DNA of 64,000 nt from assembly GCA_025084515.1 (NCBI GenBank), contig JAJAGP010000019.1:846001-910000 (forward strand). The letters run 5' to 3'. This DNA is from Ancistrus triradiatus. Lineage: Eukaryota > Chordata > Actinopteri > Siluriformes > Loricariidae. Below, one piece after another: positions 47,106 through 59,400 of this stretch. The notes below the pieces were generated by a model. That model saw only the letters and a list, made by a program, of their open reading frames with translations. It searched no databases and was not told the DNA's origin. The position numbers and the translations under genes were made by a program. Each line of letters opens with the position of its first letter. Position 1 is the first letter of the stretch.

Positions 47106-47450
47106 TACATTTACATCATTTAGCAGACACCCTTATCCAGAGCAACTTACAATTGATACAATCTTACAATCCAAGGTTAAGGGCCTATCTCAGGAACTCA
47201 GCAGTGGTAGCTTGGCAGAGGTGGGATTTGCATCCTGGATGTCAGGGTCCATAAGTCAGTACTTAAACCACTAGGCTACCACAGTACCAGTAAGGCAGAA
47301 ACACAAACACACACACACACACATGTCTTATATATATATATATAGCAAGACACGTTCTGTGTGTGTTTGTGTTTCTACCTTACTGGAATTGTGGTAGCCT
47401 AGTGGTTAAAGTACTGACTTATAGACCATGACATCCAGGATTCAAATATA
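47106..47450. repeat. SINE with an inverted duplication of its head and flank
   Basis: A minus-oriented SINE (47106-47286) is followed by AGTAAGGCAGAAACACAAAC, a CA run and an AT run, then the reverse complement (TGTGTTTGTGTTTCTACCTT) and a plus-oriented SINE head (47389-47450). The arms include non-SINE flank, so this is an inverted duplication, not two insertions. Confidence 0.75.
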
Positions 47451-47559
47451 TATATTCTCATTCTTGTTTTTATCCTGGACTTTTGTCACTACATATTTTT
47501 TTATTTTTCATATATTCTTCTGTTTAGTATATCACATTTACTATATTCCTTTTTAGTTC

Positions 47560-47655
47560 AACGATTTGACCTGTATAGGGTTGTTCCTGCCTTGTGCCCT
47601 ATGTTGCCGGCAAGGCACTGGCTGTCCCGCAACCCTGTAGAAAGTGAATGAATGA
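47560..47655 (+). mobile_element. SINE/LINE tail fragment
   Basis: GGTTGTTCCTGCCTTGTGCCC, then CCCGCAACCCTGTAGAAAG and GAATGAATGAA are typical of the 3' part of a common fish SINE. A reversed relative is at 49045-49115. Confidence 0.5.
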
Positions 47656-48190
47656 ACGAGAATGTATTCCTTTCTCTAATATCCATCTTTGTTCAGCCAA
47701 CCTTCTTTAATTCATCCAACCTGTTTTATACTTTCGACAATCAAAATACAAAATGCTACACTTGTACACAAAGTTTCTCAATTTCCTTTATACATCACAG
47801 TGTTTGAAGGACTGCTATGAATTGAATCCTGTTGTTGATTATGAGAGTTGTTTATTTGAACCTGGAACCTCTTAATGTTCGTTCCATATGAGTTAGGGGT
47901 TTGCCTTGCCGCTGTGTCTCTTGCTTGCTTATCTGTGGTGAGGTTCTGTGTGTTGAAAGTGCTAGTGCTAGTGCTAGTGTGAGGAAATGACCCTTAAATG
48001 GCACTGAAATGTTATTTATACGTTCTTATTATCTTTGTTGTCAATTTTCGTTGTTTTTGCACATTTTATTCCGCGTCTTACCTATTTTCTGTCTCTCTTT
48101 TAGATCAGGAACTCCGATGCTGAAAGCATCGTGAGAGCACAGTCGGACTCAATATCCCATCATGCTCTGCACTATTATTGTGGCACCAAA

Positions 48191-50489
48191 ATGGCTACGG
48201 TGTCAGACTCTTGTGGCTGTGCACTTCAACGAAATCTAAATAAGCTTTTAACTGCATCTTCTGGGTCTCCCCGAGCAAAATTCCAGGCTAGGCCGCTGTA
48301 TGTAATTTCTCTGGAACGCTACGACAGAGACCCGAACTTTTCCGTACATTTCCCAGACTGTATATCTATGTCAGGCAGCCTGTTTGATGCCACTATCAGT
48401 GATGGAGACTGCAAAGTGCGGGTGTCTCTGGATCCCAGTCTGAATGCACTCATTCAGAGGAATAAACTGCGCTGCGGGAGCGTCCTCAGAAACGTGGTTT
48501 TCTCGGCTGGAGAGGAAAGTGAACGCAACAGTCGGACATTTCATGTCTGCAGTCTCGAGGTTGACGTTACTTGCGGGAGTGATGCAGCTCTGCATGCTCT
48601 GCTCTCTGCTCAAGTGGAGTCTCTGCCCTGGATGATAGCGGAACCGAGCCTGGTCCCGCTCAGAGCCCGGAGGAGCACCTACCTTCCTCTGTGGAATAAC
48701 CAGGATTGTACCGGGCAAATATGGCGCCTGGCGCCCCCTTCTCAGTCTGCAGGAGACGACTCTGAGGATGATGAGGTGGTGGCAGGTAACCTCTATCAAA
48801 ACATGCACACACTGACGTAAAACCTCTGTGTTCCAATAGCTCTCAATACAATAAATAGTGCACTACAACAGAGTGCAAGAGATGTTGCTTCACACCCTAT
48901 GTAGTGCAACAGAGTAGATATTGAAGAGTTGTTTAGGGTTCAGCCACGGAAAGTAACTTTGTTGGTATTTACCTTGTTTTAGCAATACGTTTTTGGTATG
49001 TTTTATATTCTGACATTAACTCGTTTTGAATGTGACTCGAGACATTAATCCTGTTCAGGGTCGCGGTTTGCTCGGGCCTCTCCGGCAACATAGGGCACAA
49101 GGTGGGAACCAACCCCAGACATTTACGCAAGGCGTTAACAAACATATTAGTGGCAAGAGGAACAAGAGGGACGTTGAAAAAATGTTGTTATTACAAAGTA
49201 TGCTTATACCGTATAGTTTCTACAGTACTAAAGCTACTGTGTTAGTTCTTAAGCTTAATTTAGGCAATGTCTACTACATTTACAGCATTTAGCAGACGCC
49301 CTTATCCAGAGCGACTTACAATTGATACACTCTTACAATTGCAAGCAATTGTGGGTTATGGACCTTGCTCAAGGACCCAACAGTGGCAGCTTGGCAGAGG
49401 TGGGATTTGAACCCTGGACCTTTTGGTCCATAGTCCAGTACCTTAACCGCTAGGCTACCACAGTCCCAGTCTACTACTTTTAGGCAGTGTGCTACTTTTG
49501 CAGGGTTTTTGTTTGTTTCTTTGTTTTTTGTGGTTGGACCAGCATATTATACCATAGCACCTCGCCAGCTAGTTCACATTAATATTGATTTAAGTCAATT
49601 TATGACAAGCTGTTCGTTGAAACACTGCGCTACAAACAAAGAAATGCAACTATTGATAGTACAGTAATTTGATAACAAATTGTGTGATGAAATGACACAA
49701 CTGAGTTGTCAAGTTCCTAATTTCTTAGTTTTAGTAGTCTTTAGGATGTCATATTCTTTTATATTTCATTTCTGTTGCTTGCATAAACCCTGATTGGCAA
49801 ATTCTGGCTGGGAGCAACATGGAAAATTTTAATTTTGTTGGAGGAGCACGCCGAACCTGGAGTAAAACACTATGCTATGTCAAGCCTTACCTTAACACAT
49901 AACACTGAATTTATTAGCTTGTTTCGGTAGAAAATGGTGGTGATTCCTAAGTCTTATTCTCTGTGCACCAACTATTTTTAAGGAAGAAATTTGAATAAGT
50001 GAATGTGAAACCAGTTTTACGTCTGTTTTGTTTAGTTCACTATGATTCACCACTAAGTCGTATTTGGTAGATGTATACAAGTAACCCTGTTGCTGTGTGA
50101 TGTCACATCCAAAACAATGTTGTTCATTAATGAATTCACCAGTGTCTGTACATGTGATTATGGAATATATTTACTGTTTTATCCCTGATTAAGTTTTTTA
50201 ACTTCAGAAAATATTAACACAGAAAATGTTCTTTATGAGATTCTCTGGTTGCTTTTGTTATTGTTTTGCAGCTTGATACTGTTTACATAATTTTTTTTTT
50301 GTTTTGTTTTTTGTTTTTGTTTTTGTTTTTTTCACAGATGAACGCCCAGTCATATCTCTGGCAGAGCTCCGTCGGCGCTTCTTGAGCGGCCCGCTACGTC
50401 GCAGGGGTGCTTTGTGTGTGCGGATTTTGCACAAATCCAGAATAATGTATTATGGAAAAGCAGAACAGAGCTGTGAATGTCCATATAAG
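48191..50489 (+). CDS. radx: radx exons 1-2: N-terminal OB-fold region
   Basis: Exon 1 (595 bp) encodes [20 protein letters not shown], then [20 protein letters not shown], an OB-fold start shared with human RADX, and [19 protein letters not shown]. Exon 2 (50338-50489) adds [12 protein letters not shown] and the strand [12 protein letters not shown]. The intron between them holds two SINE pieces and nothing else recognised. Confidence 0.9.
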
Positions 50490-53400
50490 GTCAGAAACAG
50501 AGATACTCAGAAGTGCCTTTATGCTAGACCGAGTCAAGTCTTTTGCAACCAAGTCTTTAGTCTACAGTAGTGAAATTTAGTTTAGACTCATTATTTTATA
50601 TTGCTTTTTCTAAAGGAAACCTCCTAATAAAACTGTCAGGTTTTTAGGAGGTTATTAGGAGGTTTCTTTTAGAAAAAGCAATATAAAATAAGGCTGTTTA
50701 AAGGTACCTGAAATGATTGTGTAGGCTGTAGTTTGTATAGCAATTATGTAGCAGGTAGCTACAGTGAATTTGGAAAGGCTTCTTTCAGTTGTTCACATTT
50801 TGTTTTATTGCTGACTTGTCCCCCCATCATTTCTGCACCCAATACCCCATAATGAGATAGTGAAAACAGAATTTTAGAAATGTTTTGCGAATCTATTAAA
50901 AGGGAAACTAAACTTTTGTATGAACATAAGTATTCAAACCCCTTTCTATGACACTTTACATTTAGCGCTAAGGGCCTCCCATTTCTCTTGATCATCTTTG
51001 AGTCCACCTGCGGTAAATTCACTTGACTGGACATGATTTGGAAAGACACACACCTGTCTATATAGGGTCTCACGGCTAACAATGCATATCAGAGCAAAAA
51101 CCAATGAGGCACAGATCTGGAGAAGGTTTTTCCTCTTAATAAATGTGCAAAAATTCAAAAATTCTGTTTAGTCAGCCACTGATTGTGCAAGTTTTCCTAC
51201 TTAGAAAGATGAAAGAGGTCTGTAATTTTCATCATAGGTACACTTCAATTATGAGAGACAAAATGAGGAAAAAAAATCCAGGAAATGACATGGTAGGATT
51301 TTTAAAAAATTGAATTGTGAATCATGGTGGAAAATAAGTATTTGGTCACCCACAAACAAGCATGATTTCTGGCTCTCACAGACCTGTAACCTCTTCTTTA
51401 AGAAGCTCTTCTGTCCTCCACTCGTTACCTGTATTAATGGCACCTGTTTGACCTCGTAATTTGTATAGAAGACACCTGTCCACAGCCTCAAACAGTCAGA
51501 CTCCAAACTCCAAACCATGGCCAAGACCAAAGAGCTGTTGAGGGACACCATAAAGAAAATTGTAGACCTGCAGCAGGCTGGGAAGAGTGAATCTACAATA
51601 GGCAAGCAGGTTGGTGTGAATAAATCAACTGTGAGAACAATTGTAAGACATACAAGACCATTGATAATCTCCCTCAATCTAGGGCTCCACGCAAGATCTC
51701 ATCCCGTGGGGTCAAAATGATCATGAGAACGGTACTAGTACCAGAACTACAATGAGGGACCTGATGAATGACCTGCAGAGAGCTGGGACCAAAGTAACAA
51801 AGACTACCATCAGTAACACACTATGCCGAGAGGGACTCAGATCCTGCAGTGCCAGGCGTGTCTCCCTGCTTAAGCCAGTACATGTCCAGTCCTGTCTGAA
51901 GTTTGCCAGAGAGCATATGGATGATCCAGCATAGGATTAGGATAATATCATGTGGTCAGATGAAACCAAAATAGAACTTTTTTGTAAAAACTCAACGGGA
52001 GGAAGAGGAATTCTGAGTTGCATCCCCAGAACATCGTGTTAAGGGAAGAATGAACTGGGCCATGTTTCGTGTGATTTTAAGCCAAAACCTCCTTCCATCA
52101 GTGAGAGCATTGAAGATGGAACATGGCTGGGTCTTGCAGCATGACAATGATCCCAAACACACCGCTCGGACAACAAAGGAGTGGCTCCGTAGAAAGCATT
52201 TCAAGGTCCCGGAGTAGCCTAGCCAGTCTCCAGACCTCAAGTTGAAAGTCCGTGTTGCCCCAAAACATCACTGCTCTAGAGGAGATCTGCATGGAGGAAT
52301 GGGCCAAAATACCAGCTACAGTGTGTGCCAACCTGGTGAAGACTTACAGGAAACGTTTGACCTCTGTCATTGCCAACAAAGGTTATGTAACAAAGTATTG
52401 AATTGAACTTTTGTTATTGACCAAATACTTATTTTCCACCATAATTTACAATTAAATTCTTCAAAAATCCTACAATGTGATTTCCTGGATTTTTTTTCTC
52501 ATTTTGTCTCTCATAGCTGAAGTGTATCCATGATGAAAATTACAGACCTCTGTCATTTTTCTAAGTAGGAGAACTTGCTCAATCAGTAGCTGACTAAATA
52601 CTTTTTTGCTCCACTGTAAGTCGGGTCAGTAAATTAGGGATTCAAGTGCAACTCAAGTGCACTTCTGAGACTCAAGTCCCCCATCTCTGGTCAGAAGTCA
52701 TGACACAGCAGAAGCCATGTGAAATTTACTGTTGCTTTCTAACAGCTTTTCGTCACTGTTCCAGGCTGAGCTGCAGGTGGCAGATGGCTCCATGAGCGTG
52801 TGTGTGGTGTTGTGGAACACGGTATGTTTAGACTGGTATCGTTGCTTGGAGCCTGGACAAGTTTTAAGGTTAAGTCGGTACCGGGTGAAGGAGAGCTACA
52901 GCAGTCGCAGTGGACAGGACACAGAGCCAAATATTGGTACTGAGAAACATAATCATGTAGTCTTTAAACTTTATAGCTAGAGTTTCATTAACTATATTTG
53001 CTATGTGTTTTATAACATTTCCTTCCCCACCATACAAGGAAAGACTAGTTATTGAATTTAAAACAATGCCTGATGCTTCTTCACTAATTTCTGTTGAAGT
53101 ATGTGTTTCTCTAACAATTTACCACTTTCTGTTTCTCTCTTCCCCATCAATCAGAGATCAGTCTAAATTCCAGAAACCCTACTGCTAAAGTCTCCATAAT
53201 CCCAAAACAGCAAGTTTTACCAGAGTGGAATTTACCAGATATTCCCCATAACTTCATTTGTAGGTAAGCACACATGCATTTACTAAGGGCGTACTCACAC
53301 TGTGTGATCTGTACAGCATCCAGGCAGGTTTTACCCCCAAAATGTGGTTTGCTTGATTAGTGTAATTGCTCCATACCATGCTGGGCGTGGGTACCTCAGG

Positions 53401-56400
53401 CTTGCTTGAATAAATGGACATGGGTGCAGTTCACTGGACTGTGGTAGCCTAGCGGTTAAGGTACTGGACTCTGGACCAGAAGGACCAGGGTTCAAATCCC
53501 ACCTCTGCCTTGAGCAAGGCCCTTAACCCACAGTTGCTTGGATTGTAAGACTGTACCAATTGTAAGTCGCTCTGGATAAGGGCGTCTGCTAAATGCTGTA
53601 AATGTAAATGACTGAACACAGTGTCAGCTGGCTCTGAGAGGTATGAGAGAGCTGTGTGTCAGCGCACCCAAAACAACTCCAAAAATGCCACAAATCAGTA
53701 CAACCATGAAGTCTGTTGTGCTGTGTGATTGTATTTTCAAAGTGTCATGATGATGTAAGCATGCTGTGGCACAGATCATTTAACGCACATGTGAACGCAG
53801 GCCAGTGGTGGAGTGGGAAGGGAGGACGGTCGCACTTGGGCACGATTCAAGTCAACCAAGCTCAGTGTGAGCATGCCCTAAGGTGGTCTCAAACACAACT
53901 ACTAAATAATATGGCAAGTTAGTACGTGTTGCTGTTTTGTCGTACTAGTTAGTATGTTGTATGAGATGAAGGAAGCCTAATGGAATTTCACTAGAGTGAA
54001 GTGGTAGCATCATTTCTTTTTAACTCCATTATCTTGTGGTTTATTGGAGTTAAACTATTCCATTGTCAGCAAAACATTGTCCATAAACTGCAGAAAAAGT
54101 CATTTTCTCAGCCCACATAAAACGTTTCTGTTCAGATGGCGTATGTTAGCTTGAAAACTTGTTTAGAGTATCATGTCTCTGTTGCAGAGCTAACACAAAC
54201 TGTTCTGTGTAGACTGTGTAAGTGGGATTAGTAGTTTACAGTTACAATTCTTGTCATGCTTCCTCTCTGTGAATTTGTTCACCTCCATGTTAGTTATCGT
54301 GCTTTTACTTTTTGCAGTCAGGAGCTACTAAGTTCTCCTCAAACGTCCATCTGTGATGTCATCGGAGTGGTTGTCTTTGCTGGTCGGGCAGAACGTATCA
54401 AAAGTAAGAGTGAGACATGGATGCAAAACACACACACACTTCACTGAACTACAGGAGTGATGATATTAGACTCTTATATTTAGATATAATAGTAATCGTG
54501 GCCCAGCTAGGGTTGGGCATCGAAACCCATTCGATGTCGGTATTCGGAATCGGTTCCAAAAATCCAAGAACAGAGTACTCGATAAAAAATAGAATTTGGA
54601 TTCCACTTATCGGTTCCTACTAACGCATTTTATGCTTCCAATACACAGGCATGATTAGTGTTATAATACGTCTGTATTAAGGAGGCGTCTCTCCATCAGG
54701 ACCGGTGTGTCATTAATCACAAACGTCATCACGTGGCTTTGGTTTGATACGTTCTGCGAGAGCATTATTGGAAAATAGATGCTCAAAAGTGCTCAAAAGT
54801 TTGCCTCCGCTTTGAGAGAACACAAAAGGCTAACTGCAATATGTGTAGAAAGTTGATCTGTTGTAAAAGAGGTTGCACCTCCAACATGGCAAACATCTAA
54901 AGCACCAGCATGATATTGAGCTTCAGCAGTGTGCAGTGTTCAACTGTCTGTGGTCTGCTAGCCCAAATGCTTCGTAAGCTGGGAGAACCTAACGCTTGTG
55001 AACAAAGCTTAACGTGGTTTAATGTCTTAAAAGAATGACCTAAGAACACTAAACTTGTCTTAATTACTACTGGTCATAAGTACTCTGTTGCTGAAATGAT
55101 GAACATGTGTTCCAAAGGGAATGTAGTCAGTACCCAATCCTAGGCCCAGCATTATTGTTCATTCATTCATTTTCTTGATGAAAAGAAAATGAATCTGCTT
55201 ATGATTTTCTGTCAGGGTAATAAAATGTAATCATGAGCTGAGCTCATTATATTACTACAAAATGTGTTCATGTGCCAGGTTCTCGGAGTTATGTGGGGCT
55301 TTTAAGCTGTCGGGTTTTTCTGTAATGTTTCTGTATTGTTCTTAAGATGAGCGAAAGTCAGAATTTGAAGAATACAGATGGATTCAGTTGGAAGATGGAA
55401 CCTCAGATCAGCCAATCACGATCAAGCTTTTTTCCACATCACAGCCAGTTATCCAGAGACGGATCCAACCAAGTAGCCACTACAATACACTACATGTGCA
55501 CTTTCTTAAAATTCTAGACATAAAATAAAATGTTAACCATAGCTTTTCTTTGTCACAGTGGCACTGCTCGTCTGTACTCGGCTCAAGCTGTTAAGAAGTT
55601 CAGTTGGCAGTGCAACAACGTTTGAGTATCTGGTTAACACACCATTTACTCAGGTGTACTGCACAGGTAGCCCAACCACATACACAATCACCCTCTCCAC
55701 CAGCAATTAAAATGTATAACACACTGCATACATGGCATCACTGAGGAACGATTGATGGTGCACAGGTACGGGATCCAGCCCTGTGATGCCGTACAGAGGG
55801 ATCCGTCCAGTCCGGGACTTCCTACGATGGTTGAAACAGGTGGACGAAGAGAGTATGCTGCAGAGAGCTGTTATTGGAGGGTACTTTAGTTATCCACACC
55901 TCCCTGTTTCCCTGCATGGCTTCATGGAAAACAGACAAGGTAAGGAGAGAATGGGATGCCCGTTCTTCCTGTTTGATACAAGCTAGGGGTGTGCGATATT
56001 GGGGGAAAAAAATGGTATCGCGATTATTTTCTGGGACTTTGTCGATAACGATAATTAGACATTATTTTGGCAGTGTATATCTTGGGTCTAAAGTATTCAA
56101 AACATGTTTTAACTCATCTCTCTTAACCTGCTTGAATTGGCACCGTGTCTTTTGCAGTGTAACTAGTGACAGCATTTGTTATACCTTGCCATGTGTTGCT
56201 TCTCCTGTTGTAAGGTACTTTTTTGCAGAAAGGTTTGCTGAGTGTGTTTTGTGCTGGTATCTTGGCTGGGTTAAACCCGTCATGTCCTCATGGATGGATA
56301 TTGTGTTGTTTAAGTGTTCCCTTTATTTTGAGCAGTGTATTTGTCAAATTGCCCACCTCAAGTGGGTGTATCATTCAGTAAGCCAGATAGATCCTCAAAA

Positions 56401-59400
56401 GACAAGACAAAACCAGTATGTACATTGTTTAATATGTCCCACTGAATAACTGGAAGCATTTACAGGTAATAGCATTAAAAATTTACACCAATCGACCCTA
56501 ATATTAAAACCACATTTTTTTTGTTTCTTCATTCATTGTCCATTTTATCAGCTCTACTTACTTATGGGTGCACTTTGTAGTTCTGCAATTACAGACTGTA
56601 GTCCATCTGTTGCTCTGTTGAGTTTTTTCACTCTGTTGTCTAATGGTCAGGACTGCTACAGGATCACCACAGGTATGGCGTAGGTACTATTTGGGTGGTG
56701 GGTCATTCTCAGTACTGCAGTGACACTGACACTGTTAGTGTGTTGTGTTGAAAAGAGTGGATCAGACACAGCAGTGCTGCTGGAGTTTTGAAACACCTCA
56801 GTGTCACAACTGGACTGATAATAGACCACCAACCAAAATATTCTGCCAGCTGTGTCCTGTGGGTGGCATCCTGTGACCACTGATGAAGGATTAGAGGATG
56901 ACTAACACAAACTGTGTGGCAACAGATGAGCTACTGTCTCTGACTTTACATCTAAGGTGGGGCAATATGGAAAATGTGTCTAAATGAGTGCACAGTGAGT
57001 GAACCCAGTATTAAAAACTCCAGCAGCACTGCTATGGAAAGCCTGAGGGATTGGAAGCATAGGGGATCGGCTGTGGTTTGCCACTCATGCTGCATCATTT
57101 CTGGTTATTAATCAATGTTTGCTGCATCCCAGCTATAATGTGAGAAGTTTGCAGCACCTTTAACATTTGTGCTTTTAGTCATGTCAAAAAATGTTTTGTT
57201 TGTTTGTTTTGATCAGGTGAGGTTGGTTTGATCAGTGGGGGAGAAATAAAGCTTCAGTGTGACAGGTTACACTACAGACAGAGACAGCGCTTCGTTGTTC
57301 AGTGCACCATCACTGCAGCTTCCTACCACAGCAGAGAGGTAAACACCCACCTAACCAAAAGTGCATTCAGGTGACCAGATTGTTTCTGCATTGCTTTCTT
57401 TGGGTTTCGCCCATTCTACCGTGGGTGCTTGCAGATTGCGTTGAGAAATATCTCCAGTATATTAAGCAGATGTGCTCCTCTTATTTTCTCAGTCATAATT
57501 ATGCATATTTGAGGCAAATGCCTGCTGGACTGATGTGTTAATAAGTCTTAATTAGAACAGGTGTCTTTTCATCCTGGGCTTAATCCAGTGATTCTCAAAG
57601 TGGGGGCACAGCGGGCACAGCACCGCAGTGAATGAGGCATGTTTAAGATACATAAAGCAAATCACTTATTATAATTCCACCGTAAAGGTGATTTGTCATT
57701 TTATTTATTGTTCAATAAGTTGCAATTATGTATAAATTTTAGTGTTTGCAATAAATTCAAGTAGAGTTTGGATACAAAAGACGTGTACATGTGTGTAAGA
57801 GTGGGGGTGGGGAGTGGGCACTGCAGAAAATGTTTGGGAACAACTGGCTTAATCAACCTGTTCAACCGAATGTACCCACTGACACATCATTTAGGTTATA
57901 CCTGAGTTTTGTTCATAGAACATCCTGGAACCTTATGGATCCTGCCATCACAGCCCCACTCTTCCTTTGGAGGACTTTCTCCATCTAATACATAATCTAT
58001 AATACATTCCAATTGATTTTATCTGTCCACTTTCACTAGTTATCTCCTGTCCATATATGTTTTTTGCAAAGTCCTCTTCATCAGCTGAATGCACTATGTA
58101 CTGTAGATTGTAGTTGCCATATTTTAACCTGTTTTTCCCAGGTCAAGGTTTTGGGGCTCCGATGCCTATCCCCAGAGAACACCGGGCACTTGATAAGACA
58201 CCAGTCCTCCCTCAGACACAACCAGTTGCGCCTGCATGTGATACCCAACCTGGCCAGAATGAACTTATGGGAAATATGGGTCCCCCCTCAGTGGACTGGC
58301 TTGTCACCTGTATAGATATAACAGCACTAGTGCTTGGTCGGTTTTCTAATATGTATCACATTTTTTAAAGATTCTGGTGGTTTCCTTTTCTGGAGGAAGT
58401 ATTGTCACCTCGACAAGACGTACCTTGAATCCAGTGTTTTAACCATTTCTCCCAACCCTTCTCTCTCGACTGGATTGTTACTGAGGCCATAATGTCTCTG
58501 CTCTGCTTGCTTTTCCTGTCATTTGCCGAGAATCAAGGAAATCTGAGCCTTTAGCATCATGGTTTCACTGGCGCTACTAGTTAACGGCATTGCATGCGAC
58601 TCAACAATGTTTGCAAAATGTAGCTTTTGGGCTGTATTATGTTCTTTAATCTGACAGAGCCTCTTCCAACAGTTAGGTTATGCTAGGCTATGCTAAGCTA
58701 GGCTGTGGCATATGTTATGCTACCTGGCTAGCTAGCGAGCATTAGCCACCGTGCCGTTCAGAGATGATGTTGTATGTAGTGCTCAGGAGAGCTTCTAGCG
58801 GCAAGCAATATTATAGAGTTACTTCCTGAAGCGTTACAGCTGATGATTCTGCTGTGCTATGGTATGGCAGTGTATGAAACAATCATATGTATACAGCACA
58901 GCACTAAACAGCAGTACATATTTTCTGAAGAATCAGTGTTATGATTTTTCTGTATCCCTTTCAGGACTCTGGAAGGATGCGATATTCAGATTCCCTGTCT
59001 GCTCAGCTTAGTCCTAGAGTGCCAAGACAAAGAGAGGGGTAAGCGCTTGATGATGGTGTGTCCATGGTTTGTTATGTACAGGTATGCACCCTTTAACGAC
59101 CATCCGATCAATGTCAGTTTTAACAACCGAGGTCTTAAAAATTGCAATACATTCTAAAGTATAGTTTTTAGTAATAAGTTTTCTCCGGACATTGCGACTG
59201 TAACAGCTTTTCACCTCAACAGCCAGTCAATTCTTTGGATCCATGAGTAGAGGAGGGAGTTAGGGTTTAAGAACTGTCCATCATTATGCAAAAGATCTCA
59301 CATTCGTGGGTTTGCTTGCGCATTAGCTCAAGTATGTACTAGATTCTGTTCTAACACGGCCTCAACGTGTTTAGAGACTTTTTAGTGTGTTCGTATGTGT

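Larger units (their letters stand above)
46618..48190. other. Region between the divergent NWD-type and radx coding exons
   Basis: It holds a (CA)n run at 46885-46932, a SINE-based inverted repeat at 47106-47450, a SINE-tail fragment near 47560-47655 and radx 5' leader sequence. The missing first exon of the NWD-type gene may be here, but no convincing start exon was found on the minus strand. Confidence 0.5.

Noticed and set aside
48075..48145. Candidate first exon of the NWD-type gene on the minus strand
   Set aside because: The donor ATAG|GTAAGA is good, but the required frame has a TGA and no ATG after it; at most a 5' UTR exon.
48371..48808. 145-codon minus-strand ORF opposite radx exon 1
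   Set aside because: It is a shadow of the conserved coding strand, without a recognised domain.
57911..57990. Possible radx exon after TTCATAG ([13 protein letters not shown])
   Set aside because: No GT donor follows in frame and it would not match the next exon's phase.
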